Source: Mycolicibacterium sp. TUM20985 | Lineage (GTDB): Bacteria > Actinomycetota > Actinomycetes > Mycobacteriales > Mycobacteriaceae | Direction: 5' to 3' | DNA: 64,000 nt | Assembly: GCF_030295745.1 (NCBI RefSeq) | Contig: NZ_AP027291.1 | Span: 2,418,001-2,482,000 of the forward strand | Shown here: piece after piece, positions 27,685 through 36,800 of the stretch | How the letters are laid out: every line of letters starts with the position of its first letter | Position numbering within the stretch: position 1 is the stretch's first letter | Notes under the pieces: model-generated | The model's database searches: none | Seen by the model: only the letters and a program-made list of their open reading frames with translations | What the model was told of the DNA's origin: nothing | Made by a program: the position numbers and the translations under genes

Positions 27685-28494
27685 ATGACCGCACGCCCGG
27701 CACACTTCACTCCTTCCACGGAGGACACGTTCCTGCCCACCGCTAGCGCGCAAAGCCATTGGGGTGACGACCATCTGAACGGACCGGCACTCGTCGGTCT
27801 GGCGGCCTGGGTCCTCGACGGCCGATACGGGGACGACGACTTCCTGCCCACTCGGCTCACCGTCGATCTGTTCAAGGCCGCCCGCGGGGTGCCGACGGTG
27901 GTGTCCACGCGTCTGATCCGCGACGGCAGGCGGGTGCGGACGTCGGAGTGCGAACTGTCCCAGGACGGGCGGCCGGTGGTCCGTGCCACGATGGTGCAGT
28001 ACCGGCTTTCGTCGGCGCCGGCGGGCGAACAGTGGAGACCCGCAACGACTTTCCCCCACCCGGAGGTGGACGCCGCGAGTTATATGCGGATGGGGAGTGA
28101 CGAAGGGGGCTGGTCCGACGCCATTGCCGACCACCAGAACGCCTCGAGGAAGCGATTCTTCAACAGGTCCGTCGACGTGGTGGATGGTCAGTGCAACGGT
28201 CCCTTCGTCGACGCCGTCATGGTCGCCGAGGGCACCAGTCTGGTCACCAATCTCGGGAGTGCCGGCATCGGATACATCAACGGCGACCTGACGGTGGGGT
28301 TGACCCGCCTGCCGGGTGACGAGTGGATCGGGGTCCAGGCCGAGTCCCATTGGGCGCAGGACGGCATCGCCGTGGGCACGGCCACTCTCTTCGACGCCAT
28401 GGGGCCGTTCGGGTCGGGCATGGTCACCGCGGTGAGCAATCCTGCCGCACAGATCGACTTCACCCACGATCAGTTTCCCTCCCGCACGCCCTGA
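27685..28494 (+). CDS. TesB-like acyl-CoA thioesterase
   Basis: A 269-residue protein of the thioesterase superfamily with a double hot-dog organisation like TesB/PF13622 proteins: a first hot-dog around QSHWGDDHLNGPALVGLAAW and LTVDLFKAARGVP, and a second around FFNRSVDVVDGQCNGPFVDA and WIGVQAESHWAQDGIAVGTA. Such proteins hydrolyse acyl-CoA esters. ATG 27685 lies just after the divergent LysR start; a longer frame upstream is antisense to that gene. The EamA exporter gene follows 21 bp downstream, so they may be co-transcribed. Confidence 0.82.
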   Translation: MTARPAHFTPSTEDTFLPTASAQSHWGDDHLNGPALVGLAAWVLDGRYGDDDFLPTRLTVDLFKAARGVPTVVSTRLIRDGRRVRTSECELSQDGRPVVRATMVQYRLSSAPAGEQWRPATTFPHPEVDAASYMRMGSDEGGWSDAIADHQNASRKRFFNRSVDVVDGQCNGPFVDAVMVAEGTSLVTNLGSAGIGYINGDLTVGLTRLPGDEWIGVQAESHWAQDGIAVGTATLFDAMGPFGSGMVTAVSNPAAQIDFTHDQFPSRTP

Positions 28495-28515
28495 ACGGAT
28501 GATCGTTCGGCATGA

Positions 28516-29442
28516 ATGAACGGTATGTCCGCAAATATCACGTGGACGCGAACGTTCTCCCTGCCATTCAATGCAACGGTGTTCACGAATCAGACCCGCA
28601 TCGGGGTGTCGATGGCAACGGCCTCGATGTTGTTCGTGCAGGTCGGCCTTGCCCTGTCGCTGGGTCTGATGGACCGCATCGGCGTGGAGGGCGCGGCGTG
28701 GCTGCGGCTGACGTGGGCGGGCGTGCTGCTGCTGATCATCGTCCGGCCGCGTCCGTCGGCGTTCACCAAGACCACGTTCGCGACCTGCCTCGTGCTCGGC
28801 GTGGTCACCGCCGCAGTCACCCTCTTCTTCATGGCCGCCGTCGCGCGCATTCCGTTGGGCACGGCGAGCGCCCTGGAGTTCCTCGGCCCCCTCGGCGTCG
28901 CGGTCGCCAAGGGCAAGGGTCGGAATCGCTACGTCTGGCCGGGGTTGGCCGCCGCCGGCGTCGTGCTGTTGACCCAGCCGTGGGGGGAAGCCGCCGATCC
29001 CGTCGGCGTGGCCTACGCATTGGCCGCCGCCGTCTGCTGGGGCGGCTACATCCTGCTGACCCAGCGGGTGGGTGACGGCGTGGACGGAGTCAATGGCTTG
29101 GCGGTGTCCATGGGCGTGGCGGCAGTGTTCTCCACGCTCGTCGTCGGCTCGTCGGTGCTGCCGCGGATGACAGGTGAAATACTGCTGTGGGGAATCGGTC
29201 TCGCGATCCTGTTGCCGGTGATCCCCTTCACCCTTGAATTAATGGCGCTCCGCCGATTGACCACGGCGTCGTTCGGGACGCTCATGAGCCTGGAGCCGGC
29301 GTTCGCCATGGCGGTGGGATTCGTCGTGCTCTCCCAGGCGCCCGACGGCGTGGGGGTATTCGGAATCTGCCTCGTCGTCATCGCGGGGATCGGCGCCGCA
29401 CGCGCCGGCACCAGGGCGCCGATCCGCGTCGACGTCATTTGA
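28516..29442 (+). CDS. EamA/RhtA-type inner membrane exporter
   Basis: A 308-residue drug/metabolite-superfamily transporter with ten predicted helices in two EamA repeats. RhtA-like blocks include GAAWLRLTWAGVLLLIIVRP, GTASALEFLGPLGVAV, ALAAAVCWGGYILLTQRVG and FGTLMSLEPAFAMAVGF; the last is the EamA signature. RhtA exports threonine and homoserine in E. coli, but substrate prediction for such proteins is unreliable. ATG 28516 or 28525 is the likely start; the first membrane helix begins only at about residue 30. Confidence 0.87.
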   Translation: MNGMSANITWTRTFSLPFNATVFTNQTRIGVSMATASMLFVQVGLALSLGLMDRIGVEGAAWLRLTWAGVLLLIIVRPRPSAFTKTTFATCLVLGVVTAAVTLFFMAAVARIPLGTASALEFLGPLGVAVAKGKGRNRYVWPGLAAAGVVLLTQPWGEAADPVGVAYALAAAVCWGGYILLTQRVGDGVDGVNGLAVSMGVAAVFSTLVVGSSVLPRMTGEILLWGIGLAILLPVIPFTLELMALRRLTTASFGTLMSLEPAFAMAVGFVVLSQAPDGVGVFGICLVVIAGIGAARAGTRAPIRVDVI

Positions 29443-29634
29443 GCCCAAATCCTCGACCGGAGTCAGCAACCCGTGTCGACCCGGTCAGCTATGCGCGGGT
29501 GGCGAGGCCGATTCGCGGGGACGCATGTGGCCAGTGGTTCTATGCGGCGAGACTTCTGGAGCGCAACCGACGGCTGACGCCGCTGGCAAATACGTTGCTG
29601 TGGGTGTCAATTTCGACATAAACCTGAGGTTAGA

Positions 29635-29662
29635 CAATATATATACCGAAGGTATTGTATTG
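29635..29662 (+). promoter_or_regulatory. AT-rich inverted repeat upstream of the gene at 29.7 kb
   Basis: In a strikingly AT-rich island there is an interrupted palindrome centred on ATACC-GAA-GGTAT with flanking CAATA/TATTG arms, ending 39 bp before the ATG of the next gene. A second small palindrome, AACCTGAGGTT, lies just upstream (29621-29631). These look like operator elements in the promoter of the following gene. The surrounding 29443-29701 region contains no other gene that I can support. Confidence 0.5.
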
Positions 29663-29701
29663 CTCTGAGTCCCCACTTCACACGACGAAGGCAGGCCCCG
29701 A

Positions 29702-30502
29702 ATGACGGCTGCACTGACTACCGAGCCTAAGCTTTCGCCCCTGGCGCACGTGACCTCGTGGTGGGATCCCGCCGGGGAGTGCACGGTGACCATCGCCGAG
29801 CCGGGCGCTGCACCCGACCTGTTTGCCGAGTATCACGACGGCGCCGTCGAGAGCTACGCGAAGTTCGGGGTGAGCGACGCCATCGATGCAGACCCAGGAC
29901 GATGCGCGGATGACACCGCGCTGTTCTGGACGATGACCGATGTCGACGGACGAATGATCGGCGGGGTCAGGACCAAGGGCGTGCTGACCGCCCCGGAGGA
30001 CTCGCACGCCGTCGTCGAATGGCGCGGCAGGCCGGGAGAGGCCGCCGTTCACAGGATGCTGGCGGACCGCATTCCGGCTGGAGTCATCGAGATGAAGGCC
30101 GCCTGGATGCGTGGCGACGGCGACCTGAGCCGAAGTCGGGCAAAACTACACGCCCGCAGCGGATTTCACCTCACCACGTGCTTCGACGTCGACTACTACA
30201 TGGCGACCTCCGCGGCGCACTGCCTCGAGCGGTGGCGCTCCACGGGCGGGGTGGTGGCGCCCATCCCCGCGACGCCCTATCCCGACGAGCGGTACCAGAC
30301 GAAGATGATGTGGTGGGACCGCAGGACGTTCACGACGCACGGCGAACCCGAGCAGGTCGACTCACTCGTCCACGAGATGGCGCGCATCGAGCAGACGTGG
30401 CCACGTGCCGCGGTCGGTGACCGGTTCTTCTGCCAACCGAGTCCCTGGATGATCTCGCCGAGGGTGCGTGCCGGTCAGGCGTCGACTCGCTTGCGGCGGT
30501 AG
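29702..30502 (+). CDS. Unrecognised protein, possible GNAT-type acyltransferase
   Basis: A 266-residue cytoplasmic protein that I do not recognise. The central part (LFWTMTDVDGRMIGGVRTKG, then HAVVEWRG and GVIEMKAAWMRGD) has the strand-strand-helix rhythm of GNAT or autoinducer-synthase-like N-acyltransferases, and the second half contains aromatic clusters (CFDVDYYMATSAAHCLERWR, KMMWWDRRTF). No catalytic motif is conclusive. The start ATG has GAAGG at good spacing and follows an AT-rich palindrome, so its expression is likely controlled. Its 3' end overlaps the convergent potC-like gene by 28 bp. Lysis, signalling or natural-product roles cannot be distinguished from sequence. Confidence 0.7.
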   Translation: MTAALTTEPKLSPLAHVTSWWDPAGECTVTIAEPGAAPDLFAEYHDGAVESYAKFGVSDAIDADPGRCADDTALFWTMTDVDGRMIGGVRTKGVLTAPEDSHAVVEWRGRPGEAAVHRMLADRIPAGVIEMKAAWMRGDGDLSRSRAKLHARSGFHLTTCFDVDYYMATSAAHCLERWRSTGGVVAPIPATPYPDERYQTKMMWWDRRTFTTHGEPEQVDSLVHEMARIEQTWPRAAVGDRFFCQPSPWMISPRVRAGQASTRLRR

Positions 30503-31338
30503 AGCGTTCCGATACCGACGAGCAGCAGGCTGATCAGCAGGATCGCCGTGGCGAGGACGTTGATCTGGGGAGGGACGGCGGCCTTGACCGCCGCGTTGAC
30601 GTAGAGCGGGTACGTCACGGTGGAGCCACTGACGAAGTACGTGATGATGAAGTCGTCCAGCGACAGGGCGAACGACAGCATGGCCGCGGCGACGATACCG
30701 GGCACGATCAGCGGCAGCGTCACCTTGAAGAAGGTACGGGTCGGGCTCGCCCCGAGGTCCATCGACGCGTCCTCCAGGGTCCAGTCGAATCCGCGGACGC
30801 GGGCGCGGACGGTCATCGCGATGAAACTGATCTCGAAGGCGATGTGTGCGATCAGGATCGTGACGTATCCCGTCGCCCAGCCGAAGTCGAGGAACAGCAC
30901 CAGCAGCGACGCTCCCATCACGACCTCCGGTGCCGTCAGCGGCAGGACGAGGAACGTGTCGATCGCCTTACTGCCCCGGAAACGTTGGCGCACCAACGCA
31001 ATGGCCACCAGTGTGCCGAGCACCAAGGCGATGGCCGTGGAGACCGCCGCCACGTTGATGCTCAACTGGAGCGCATCGGTGAGGGCGGGGTACTTGAACG
31101 GGTTCAACCAGTTGTCGAGGGTGAAGCCCTGCCAGCTGTAGTTGAACTTGCCGGCGGGGTCGTTGAAGGAGAACAGGATGATGACGAAGATCGGGAGGAA
31201 GAGGTAGAACAGCACCAGTCCGGCGACGACGCGCAAGGTGACGTCGCCAAAGGCGAAGCGGCGCGGGCTCCGACGCGGCCTGGGTGTCTCGGCGCTCCCG
31301 GCGGCGTCGGTGATGAGGGGTCCGGCCGCGAGCGTCAT
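30475..31338 (-). CDS. potC: Spermidine/putrescine-type ABC transporter permease (PotC-like)
   Basis: A 287-residue inner-membrane permease of the PotC type with six transmembrane helices. The family features are FYLFLPIFVIILFSFND in the first helix and the cytoplasmic EAA loop EDASMDLGASPTRTFFKVTLPLIVP (limits at 30710-30780), which contacts the ATPase. The first about 25 residues are a Pro/Arg-rich cytoplasmic tail. Its ATG overlaps the stop of the PotB-like gene by 4 bp. It is the last gene of the four-gene importer operon and its 3' end overlaps the convergent gene at 29.7-30.5 kb. Confidence 0.9.
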   Translation of the reverse strand: MTLAAGPLITDAAGSAETPRPRRSPRRFAFGDVTLRVVAGLVLFYLFLPIFVIILFSFNDPAGKFNYSWQGFTLDNWLNPFKYPALTDALQLSINVAAVSTAIALVLGTLVAIALVRQRFRGSKAIDTFLVLPLTAPEVVMGASLLVLFLDFGWATGYVTILIAHIAFEISFIAMTVRARVRGFDWTLEDASMDLGASPTRTFFKVTLPLIVPGIVAAAMLSFALSLDDFIITYFVSGSTVTYPLYVNAAVKAAVPPQINVLATAILLISLLLVGIGTLYRRKRVDA

Positions 31339-32210
31339 ACCAGTTCCTCCGTACCGAGCGCCTTGGTGTACAACAACACGCCCACCAGAATGAACGCCAT
31401 CAGCACGAGGCTCAGCGCAGCCGCCGCCGGATAGTCCTTGACGACGAGGAACTGCTTCTGGATGACGTTGCCGATCATCGTCGTCTGAGTGCTGCCCAGG
31501 TAGTCGGCGTTGATGAAATCACCTGCCGCGGGGATGAATACGAGCAGGCTGCCAGCGAGCACGCCGGGCATCGACAGCGGCAGCACCACCTTGGTGAACG
31601 AACGGGCATTGCTCGAGTACAGATCCCGCGATGCCTCCAGCAGGCGCGGGTCGATCTTCTCCAGACTCACGTACAACGGCAGGATCATGAAGATGATCCA
31701 GTTGTAGATCAGACCGCCGATCACCGCCCAGCTGGTGGACAACAAGCGGCCCTCGCTGGGCAGCAGACCGACGCTGCCCAGCGCGCTCACCACCCAGCCG
31801 TCGTCGGCGAGGATGGTCTTCCACGCCAGCGTGCGGATCAGGAAGGTCACGAAGAACGGCAGGATCACCAGACCAAGGATCAAGTTCTTGTATCTACCGG
31901 CCTTGAAGGCGATCACGTAGGCCAGGGGATAGGCCAGCACGATGCAGACCACGGTGGCCGTCAGCGCGTACGTGAACGACCGGATGATCTGGTCCTGATA
32001 GATCGAGAACGCGTGACCGAAGTTGCCAACGTTCCAGTCGAACGACAGCGTCGGCAGGAAGACCGATCCGCTCATCGACGACAACGAGGTGCGGAGCAGA
32101 GACCAGATCGGCACCACGAAGAACAGCGCCAGGTACGCCAGCGCTGGCAGCACCATCAGGTACGGAGCGATCTTGCTCCGCTGGCGACTACTACTGGCTA
32201 CACCCGCCAT
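31335..32210 (-). CDS. potB: Spermidine/putrescine-type ABC transporter permease (PotB-like)
   Basis: A 291-residue permease of the PotB type with six helices: APYLMVLPALAYLALFFVVP begins the first, FTYALTATVVCIVLAYPLAY the second, and the EAA loop is LLEASRDLYSSNARSFTKVV. A conserved IPAAGDFINADYLG segment precedes the last helices. ATG 32210 is chosen rather than a longer frame because the upstream extension overlaps the binding-protein gene. It begins 10 bp after the binding-protein stop and overlaps the next permease gene, so all are one operon. Confidence 0.9.
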   Translation of the reverse strand: MAGVASSSRQRSKIAPYLMVLPALAYLALFFVVPIWSLLRTSLSSMSGSVFLPTLSFDWNVGNFGHAFSIYQDQIIRSFTYALTATVVCIVLAYPLAYVIAFKAGRYKNLILGLVILPFFVTFLIRTLAWKTILADDGWVVSALGSVGLLPSEGRLLSTSWAVIGGLIYNWIIFMILPLYVSLEKIDPRLLEASRDLYSSNARSFTKVVLPLSMPGVLAGSLLVFIPAAGDFINADYLGSTQTTMIGNVIQKQFLVVKDYPAAAALSLVLMAFILVGVLLYTKALGTEELV

Positions 32211-32220
32211 CCGCCGACCC

Positions 32221-33393
32221 TCAGCCGCCGGTGACGGCTGCGTACAGCGTGTTGTATTCCTGAGTCTGCTCATCGGTGAGCGGCGCCCAGCCCTTCACCA
32301 TGTCCAACGTCGCCTTCGACGGGTTGACCAGCGGGTTGGCCGCGAGCTCTGGGTCGATCTTGTTCAGTTCGTCGGTCATGTCCGACAGCACCGGCACGTA
32401 CTGGACGAACGCGACGAGCTTCGCGTAGTTGGCCCGGTCGTAGACGTAGTTGATCCACGCCTCGGCCGCGTTCTGGTTCTGCGTGGTGTACGGAATCACC
32501 ATGGTGTCGACGAAGGTGGTACCGCCGGACTCCGGGACGACGAACACCAGGTCGGGGTTGTCGGCCTGCAACTGCACCACGTCGCCCGAATAGGCCTGCG
32601 CGATGGCGATGTTGCCCGCCGCGAGGTCGTCGGCGTAGTCGTTGCCGGTGAACCGACGGATCTGACCCTTGTCCTTCTGCTCCTTGACCAGGTCGACGGC
32701 CTTCTTGATGGACTCCGAATTCGGCTCGGCGGGCGACGCGCCCTGCGACATCATGATCATGCCGAGCGCGTCCTGCGAGTCGCTGAACAAGCTGACCTTG
32801 CCCTTGAATGCGGGATCCCACATGTCGTCGATGGTCTTGATGTCGCGCCCGGTCGCCGCCTTGTTGTAGGCGATACCGACGAGGCCGGACATGTAGGGGG
32901 CGCTGAACTTGCGGCCCGGGTCGACGCTCGCCTCGAGCAGATCGGTGCGCAGGTTGCCCTTGTTGGACCAGCCCGCGTCGCTGATCTCGTTGAGCCAGCC
33001 GAGCTGCTGGATGCGCGAGGCCATGAACGTGGTCGGAACCACCAGATCGGCCCCGATGTCCTGCTTGCGCGACAACGGCTCCTTCACCTTCGCGAACCAC
33101 TGCTCGTTGTCGTTGAAGTCTTCCTTGTAGTCGACGGTCAAGCCGCTGGCCGTCTGGAACGCGGCGACGAACCCGTCGGCCATGTAGAGCGGCCAGTTCG
33201 ACACGCGCAGCGTGCCGGTGGCGGGGCCCTCTGTGACGGAGGGACCGGCCGATTCCTTGCTATCGGATCCGCACGCCGCGAGGAAGGACGGGCCGAGCGT
33301 GAGGGCTGCGGCCGCGGCGGCGCCGCCACCGAGGAAGCGTCGCCGTGAGGTTCGTGCCGAAGCCATCCTGAGGGGATCGATCCGATTCGCCAT
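32221..33393 (-). CDS. potD: Polyamine-type ABC transporter substrate-binding lipoprotein
   Basis: A 390-residue extracellular binding protein. The N-terminus carries a twin-arginine motif (TSRRRFLGGG) and a lipobox LAAC at about residues 39-42, so the folded protein is exported by Tat and anchored by lipid. The mature part is typical of PotD/PotF: LRVSNWPLYMADG, KEDFNDNEQWFAKVKE, ADLVVPTTFMASRIQQLGW and IPYTTQNQNAAEAWINYVYD. The ATG at 33393 has AAAGG upstream. Polyamines are the best guess for the ligand, but agmatine or other cationic solutes are possible. The operon order is potA, potD, potB, potC. Confidence 0.9.
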   Translation of the reverse strand: MANRIDPLRMASARTSRRRFLGGGAAAAAALTLGPSFLAACGSDSKESAGPSVTEGPATGTLRVSNWPLYMADGFVAAFQTASGLTVDYKEDFNDNEQWFAKVKEPLSRKQDIGADLVVPTTFMASRIQQLGWLNEISDAGWSNKGNLRTDLLEASVDPGRKFSAPYMSGLVGIAYNKAATGRDIKTIDDMWDPAFKGKVSLFSDSQDALGMIMMSQGASPAEPNSESIKKAVDLVKEQKDKGQIRRFTGNDYADDLAAGNIAIAQAYSGDVVQLQADNPDLVFVVPESGGTTFVDTMVIPYTTQNQNAAEAWINYVYDRANYAKLVAFVQYVPVLSDMTDELNKIDPELAANPLVNPSKATLDMVKGWAPLTDEQTQEYNTLYAAVTGG

Positions 33394-33440
33394 GGAAGTA
33401 CCTTTCGGTTTTTCTGAAGAGGGGTCGTCGAGCGGGGTCG

Positions 33441-34679
33441 TCAGGGTTCCGGAGGCGCGTCGAACATCTCCTCCAGGTCCTCGGTGGTCGGAATGTCGGC
33501 CGCCGGCAGCACCAGGGAGGCATCGGGAGCCCACGCGACGTGGACCCGGTCACCCGGTCGCAGTAGCGGCAAATTCTGTTCGGTACCGACGTGGGCGACG
33601 ATCGGCGATCCGTCGGGCGCATCCATCAACAGCCGGACCACCGGACCCTGGAACGTCAGGTCGGTCACCGTGGCGGCGACCGTCGCGACGTCACCGTCGG
33701 GCCGATCCATCGACACCCGCACGCGCTCCGGGCGCACCATCAGGGTGGCATCGCCGCCGGGTTCGATCGCGGTGTCGCCGGGCCTGGCCCGCAACGTGGT
33801 GCCGAGCACCGACAGCTGGGCCAAATCGCCGTCCATTCCGTTCTGCTTGCCCGGCCAAAGATTTGCCTGCCCGATGAAGCTGGCGACGAAGACCGTCGAC
33901 GGACGGTCGTAGATCTCGGTCGGGCTGCCGATTTGCTCGACGTTGCCGGCGTTCATGACCGCGATGCGGTCACTCATCGTGAGCGCTTCCTCCTGATCGT
34001 GGGTCACGTAGATGAACGTGATGCCGACCTCGCGCTGGATGCGCTTGAGTTCGAACTGCATGGCGTGGCGCAACTTCAGGTCGAGCGCACCGAGCGGCTC
34101 GTCGAGAAGCAGGGCGCTGGGGTAGTTCACCAGCGCCCGCGCCAACGCGACCCGTTGCTGCTGTCCGCCGGAGAGCTGCGCCGGCTTGCGCTTGGCGAAG
34201 TCGCTCAGCCGGACGATCTCGAGGAGCTCGTCGACTCGGCGCTTCACCTCCCCCTTTCCGGCGGTCTTGTCGATCTTCTTGCTGCGCGGACCGTAGGCCA
34301 CGTTGTCCCACACGGTCATGTGCGGGAACAGGGCGTAGTGCTGGAACACGGTGTTGACGTTGCGCTTGTGCGGGGACAGCGTCGAGACGTCGACCCCCTC
34401 GAGGCGAATCGCCCCCTCGGTCGGCGTCTCGAAACCCGCGATCATGCGGAGCGTGGTGGTCTTACCGCATCCCGAGGGACCCAGCATCGAGAAGAACTCG
34501 CCAGACGCGATCGTGAAGTCGGCGTCCGCCACGGCGACGTAGTCGTCGAAACGCTTCGTCACGTGGTCGATCTCGATCACCGGCTGACCCGCGGTGCGGG
34601 TGCTCGGCTGTTCTCCCGTTGCGCTGTCGACGGCGGTGCCGTGTGTGCCGCTCAGGACGACCTCCCTGGTTCTGCGCAC
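33441..34679 (-). CDS. potA: Spermidine/putrescine-type ABC transporter ATPase (PotA-like)
   Basis: A 412-residue ATPase energising the importer encoded downstream. Walker A is GPSGCGKTT, the Q-loop lies in [11 protein letters not shown], the signature is [15 protein letters not shown], Walker B is [11 protein letters not shown] and the H-loop is [13 protein letters not shown]. The C-terminal third is a TOBE regulatory domain ([24 protein letters not shown]). The first about 30 residues are a Ser/Thr-rich extension with uncertain start. It is the first gene of the operon, 47 bp before the binding-protein gene; its promoter must lie in the 213-bp region 34680-34892 shared with the divergent NCS1 permease gene. 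Confidence 0.93.
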   Translation of the reverse strand: MRRTREVVLSGTHGTAVDSATGEQPSTRTAGQPVIEIDHVTKRFDDYVAVADADFTIASGEFFSMLGPSGCGKTTTLRMIAGFETPTEGAIRLEGVDVSTLSPHKRNVNTVFQHYALFPHMTVWDNVAYGPRSKKIDKTAGKGEVKRRVDELLEIVRLSDFAKRKPAQLSGGQQQRVALARALVNYPSALLLDEPLGALDLKLRHAMQFELKRIQREVGITFIYVTHDQEEALTMSDRIAVMNAGNVEQIGSPTEIYDRPSTVFVASFIGQANLWPGKQNGMDGDLAQLSVLGTTLRARPGDTAIEPGGDATLMVRPERVRVSMDRPDGDVATVAATVTDLTFQGPVVRLLMDAPDGSPIVAHVGTEQNLPLLRPGDRVHVAWAPDASLVLPAADIPTTEDLEEMFDAPPEP

Positions 34680-34892
34680 GGAGGGCGGGTCCCCTGGATG
34701 AGGTCATGGCCTGGCTCAGCCCCGTGCATGGTGGATAAACCTTCGCCGATGAGGACGACCTTCGCAAGCGATTCCGCAACGAATTTACATTTCGACAGTG
34801 GATTCCCTCGTCTCCGAGGTTGCCAGCGCCCCGAATCCGCTTGAGCGCACGGGCGGTAAAACATGGCCCGACGCCCGTGATCGAATGAACGC

Positions 34893-36305
34893 ATGACACA
34901 GGAGGCCGTCGACTCGGGGCCGGCTAGGAACACCTCAGACAGTTCGCTGACTGCATCACCGTTCAGTGGCCGGACCCCCAGCGGCGTCGGTGACTTCTCC
35001 GTCGAGACCCACGGCATCGCGCCCGTCCCCGCCGACCGGCGATACGGCACCCCGCGCCGCCTGTTCACGGTGTGGTTCGCCCCGCAGGTCAACATGACCG
35101 GCGTCTTCACCGGTGCCCTGGCGATCGTGCTGGGGCTGGGGTTCTGGCTGGGCCTGCTCGCGATGGTCATCGGGACCCTGCTCGGCTCGGTCGTGGTGGG
35201 CTACCTGTCGACGTGGGGACCGCGGACGGGCACGGCCCAGCTGCCCGGCTCCCGGATGGCGTTCGGGGGCGGTGTCGTCCTGCCGGCCGCACTGCAGTGG
35301 CTGTCCTCGATCGCCTGGGACGCGCTGGTCGGCTTGTTCGGTGGAGAGGCGCTTTCGCTGCTCCTGGGAATCCCGTTCTGGGCGGCCGTGCTGATCGTCC
35401 TCGGCGTGCAGGGTGTCGTCGGCTTCTTCGGCTACGAGGTCATCCACCGGCTGCAGGCGGTGCTGACCGTGGTGCTGCTGGTCACGTTCGTCGTGTTCGC
35501 CGTCAAGCTCGTCGGCGGGCACGACATCGTGACCCCGGCGGTCGCTCAGGGTCCCGACCTGATCGGGGCGTTCGTGCTCGAGGTGACGATCTCGCTCAGC
35601 CTGGCGGTGTCGTGGGCGAGCTACGCCTCCGACTTCAGTCGATACCTGCCGTCGACGTCATCGCGGCTGAGCGTGTTCGGCTATACCTTCGCCGGCATCT
35701 TCGTGGCGTACGTCTTCGTCCAGGGCATCGGCATCGCGGCGGGCGACCTGGTCTCGGAGCAGACCGCCGAGGGCGTCCGGTCGGTGATGGGTGGCGGTTT
35801 CCTCGGTGGGTTGGCGCTGCTGATCATCGCGCTGGCGTCCATCGGCTCGGGGGTGATGAACGACTACAGCGGATCGCTGGCACTGCAGACGCTCGGTGTC
35901 AGGGTCCGCAGGCCGTTGTCGTCGCTGTTGGTGACGGCCATGGCGTTCGGCCTGATCCTCTGGCTGCACTCCGCCGACACCGCAGCCCGGTTCCAGAATG
36001 TGCTGCTGTTCGTCAGCTACTGGATTCCGGCGTTCGTAGCGATCGTGGCGGTGGACTGGCGGTCGAGGCTCGGGGGACGCGCCACGCTCGATCCCGCCTG
36101 CGAGCCCACCGGTCGGGCCGACGCGGTGGCGGCCGTCCTCGTGTTCGTCGCGGCCTACGCCGTGGCCGTGCCGTTCATGGACACGTCGATCTTCGTCGGT
36201 GCGATCGCCGCGAAGTGGCACGGCGCCGACATCGCCTACTTCGTCAACTTCCTGGTGGCCCTCGCGCTCTACGGGGGCTACCGCGCGATTCGCGCACGGC
36301 GCTAA
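34893..36305 (+). CDS. NCS1-family purine-cytosine permease
   Basis: A 470-residue secondary transporter of the nucleobase:cation symporter-1 family with about twelve helices. Typical segments are the cytoplasmic lead VETHGIAPVPADRRYGTPRRLF, then WFAPQVNMTGVFTGALA in helix 1, GPRTGTAQLPGSRMAFG, a LSLAVSWASYASDFSRYLP block that is an NCS1 hallmark, and SIGSGVMNDYSGSLALQTLG. Members import cytosine, allantoin, purines or thiamine-related bases. It is divergent from the polyamine-type importer and is followed 9 bp later by a TspO gene. Confidence 0.9.
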   Translation: MTQEAVDSGPARNTSDSSLTASPFSGRTPSGVGDFSVETHGIAPVPADRRYGTPRRLFTVWFAPQVNMTGVFTGALAIVLGLGFWLGLLAMVIGTLLGSVVVGYLSTWGPRTGTAQLPGSRMAFGGGVVLPAALQWLSSIAWDALVGLFGGEALSLLLGIPFWAAVLIVLGVQGVVGFFGYEVIHRLQAVLTVVLLVTFVVFAVKLVGGHDIVTPAVAQGPDLIGAFVLEVTISLSLAVSWASYASDFSRYLPSTSSRLSVFGYTFAGIFVAYVFVQGIGIAAGDLVSEQTAEGVRSVMGGGFLGGLALLIIALASIGSGVMNDYSGSLALQTLGVRVRRPLSSLLVTAMAFGLILWLHSADTAARFQNVLLFVSYWIPAFVAIVAVDWRSRLGGRATLDPACEPTGRADAVAAVLVFVAAYAVAVPFMDTSIFVGAIAAKWHGADIAYFVNFLVALALYGGYRAIRARR

Positions 36306-36314
36306 CCTGTCGGC

Positions 36315-36794
36315 ATGCGCGCTCTCACCCTTGTCAAGACCGGCACCGCGGCCGCGATCACCGCGGTCTCCGGCGGCCTCGCGACCGGGCCGGTCGTCCA
36401 ATCGCAGTGGTATCAGACCCTGCGCAAGCCCAGTTTTCAGCCGCCGCGACAAGCGTTTCCGATCGTGTGGCCGCTGCTCTACGCAGACATCGCCGTGGTC
36501 TCGGCGTCGACCATCGACACGCTCGACGAGCGCGGCGAGGCAGACGCCGCCCGTACCTACTCGGCACTGCTCGCGCTCAATCTGCTGCTCAACGGCAGCT
36601 GGTCGTGGCTGTTCTTCAACCGTCGCCAGCTCGGTCCGTCGGCGGTTCTGGCAGGGGCCCTCGCCGTCAGCAGTGTCGATCTGACCCGGCGGGCGGTCAA
36701 GGTCAACGGGTCCGCCAACGCGCTGTGGCCGTACCCGCTGTGGTGCGCCTTCGCGACCGCGCTGTCGACCCGCATCTGGTGGCTGAATCGCTGA
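36315..36794 (+). CDS. TspO/MBR family protein
   Basis: A 159-residue five-helix membrane protein of the TspO/mitochondrial benzodiazepine receptor family. The diagnostic motif is WYQTLRKPSFQPPRQAFPIVW, which spans the first loop and helix 2, followed by LYADIAVVSASTID and NGSWSWLFFNRRQLGPSAV. TspO proteins bind porphyrins and cholesterol-like ligands and take part in stress and tetrapyrrole control. It lies 9 bp after the NCS1 permease gene and 6 bp before a PsiE gene, so the three are likely one transcription unit. Confidence 0.87.
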   Translation: MRALTLVKTGTAAAITAVSGGLATGPVVQSQWYQTLRKPSFQPPRQAFPIVWPLLYADIAVVSASTIDTLDERGEADAARTYSALLALNLLLNGSWSWLFFNRRQLGPSAVLAGALAVSSVDLTRRAVKVNGSANALWPYPLWCAFATALSTRIWWLNR

Positions 36795-36800
36795 TCGACG

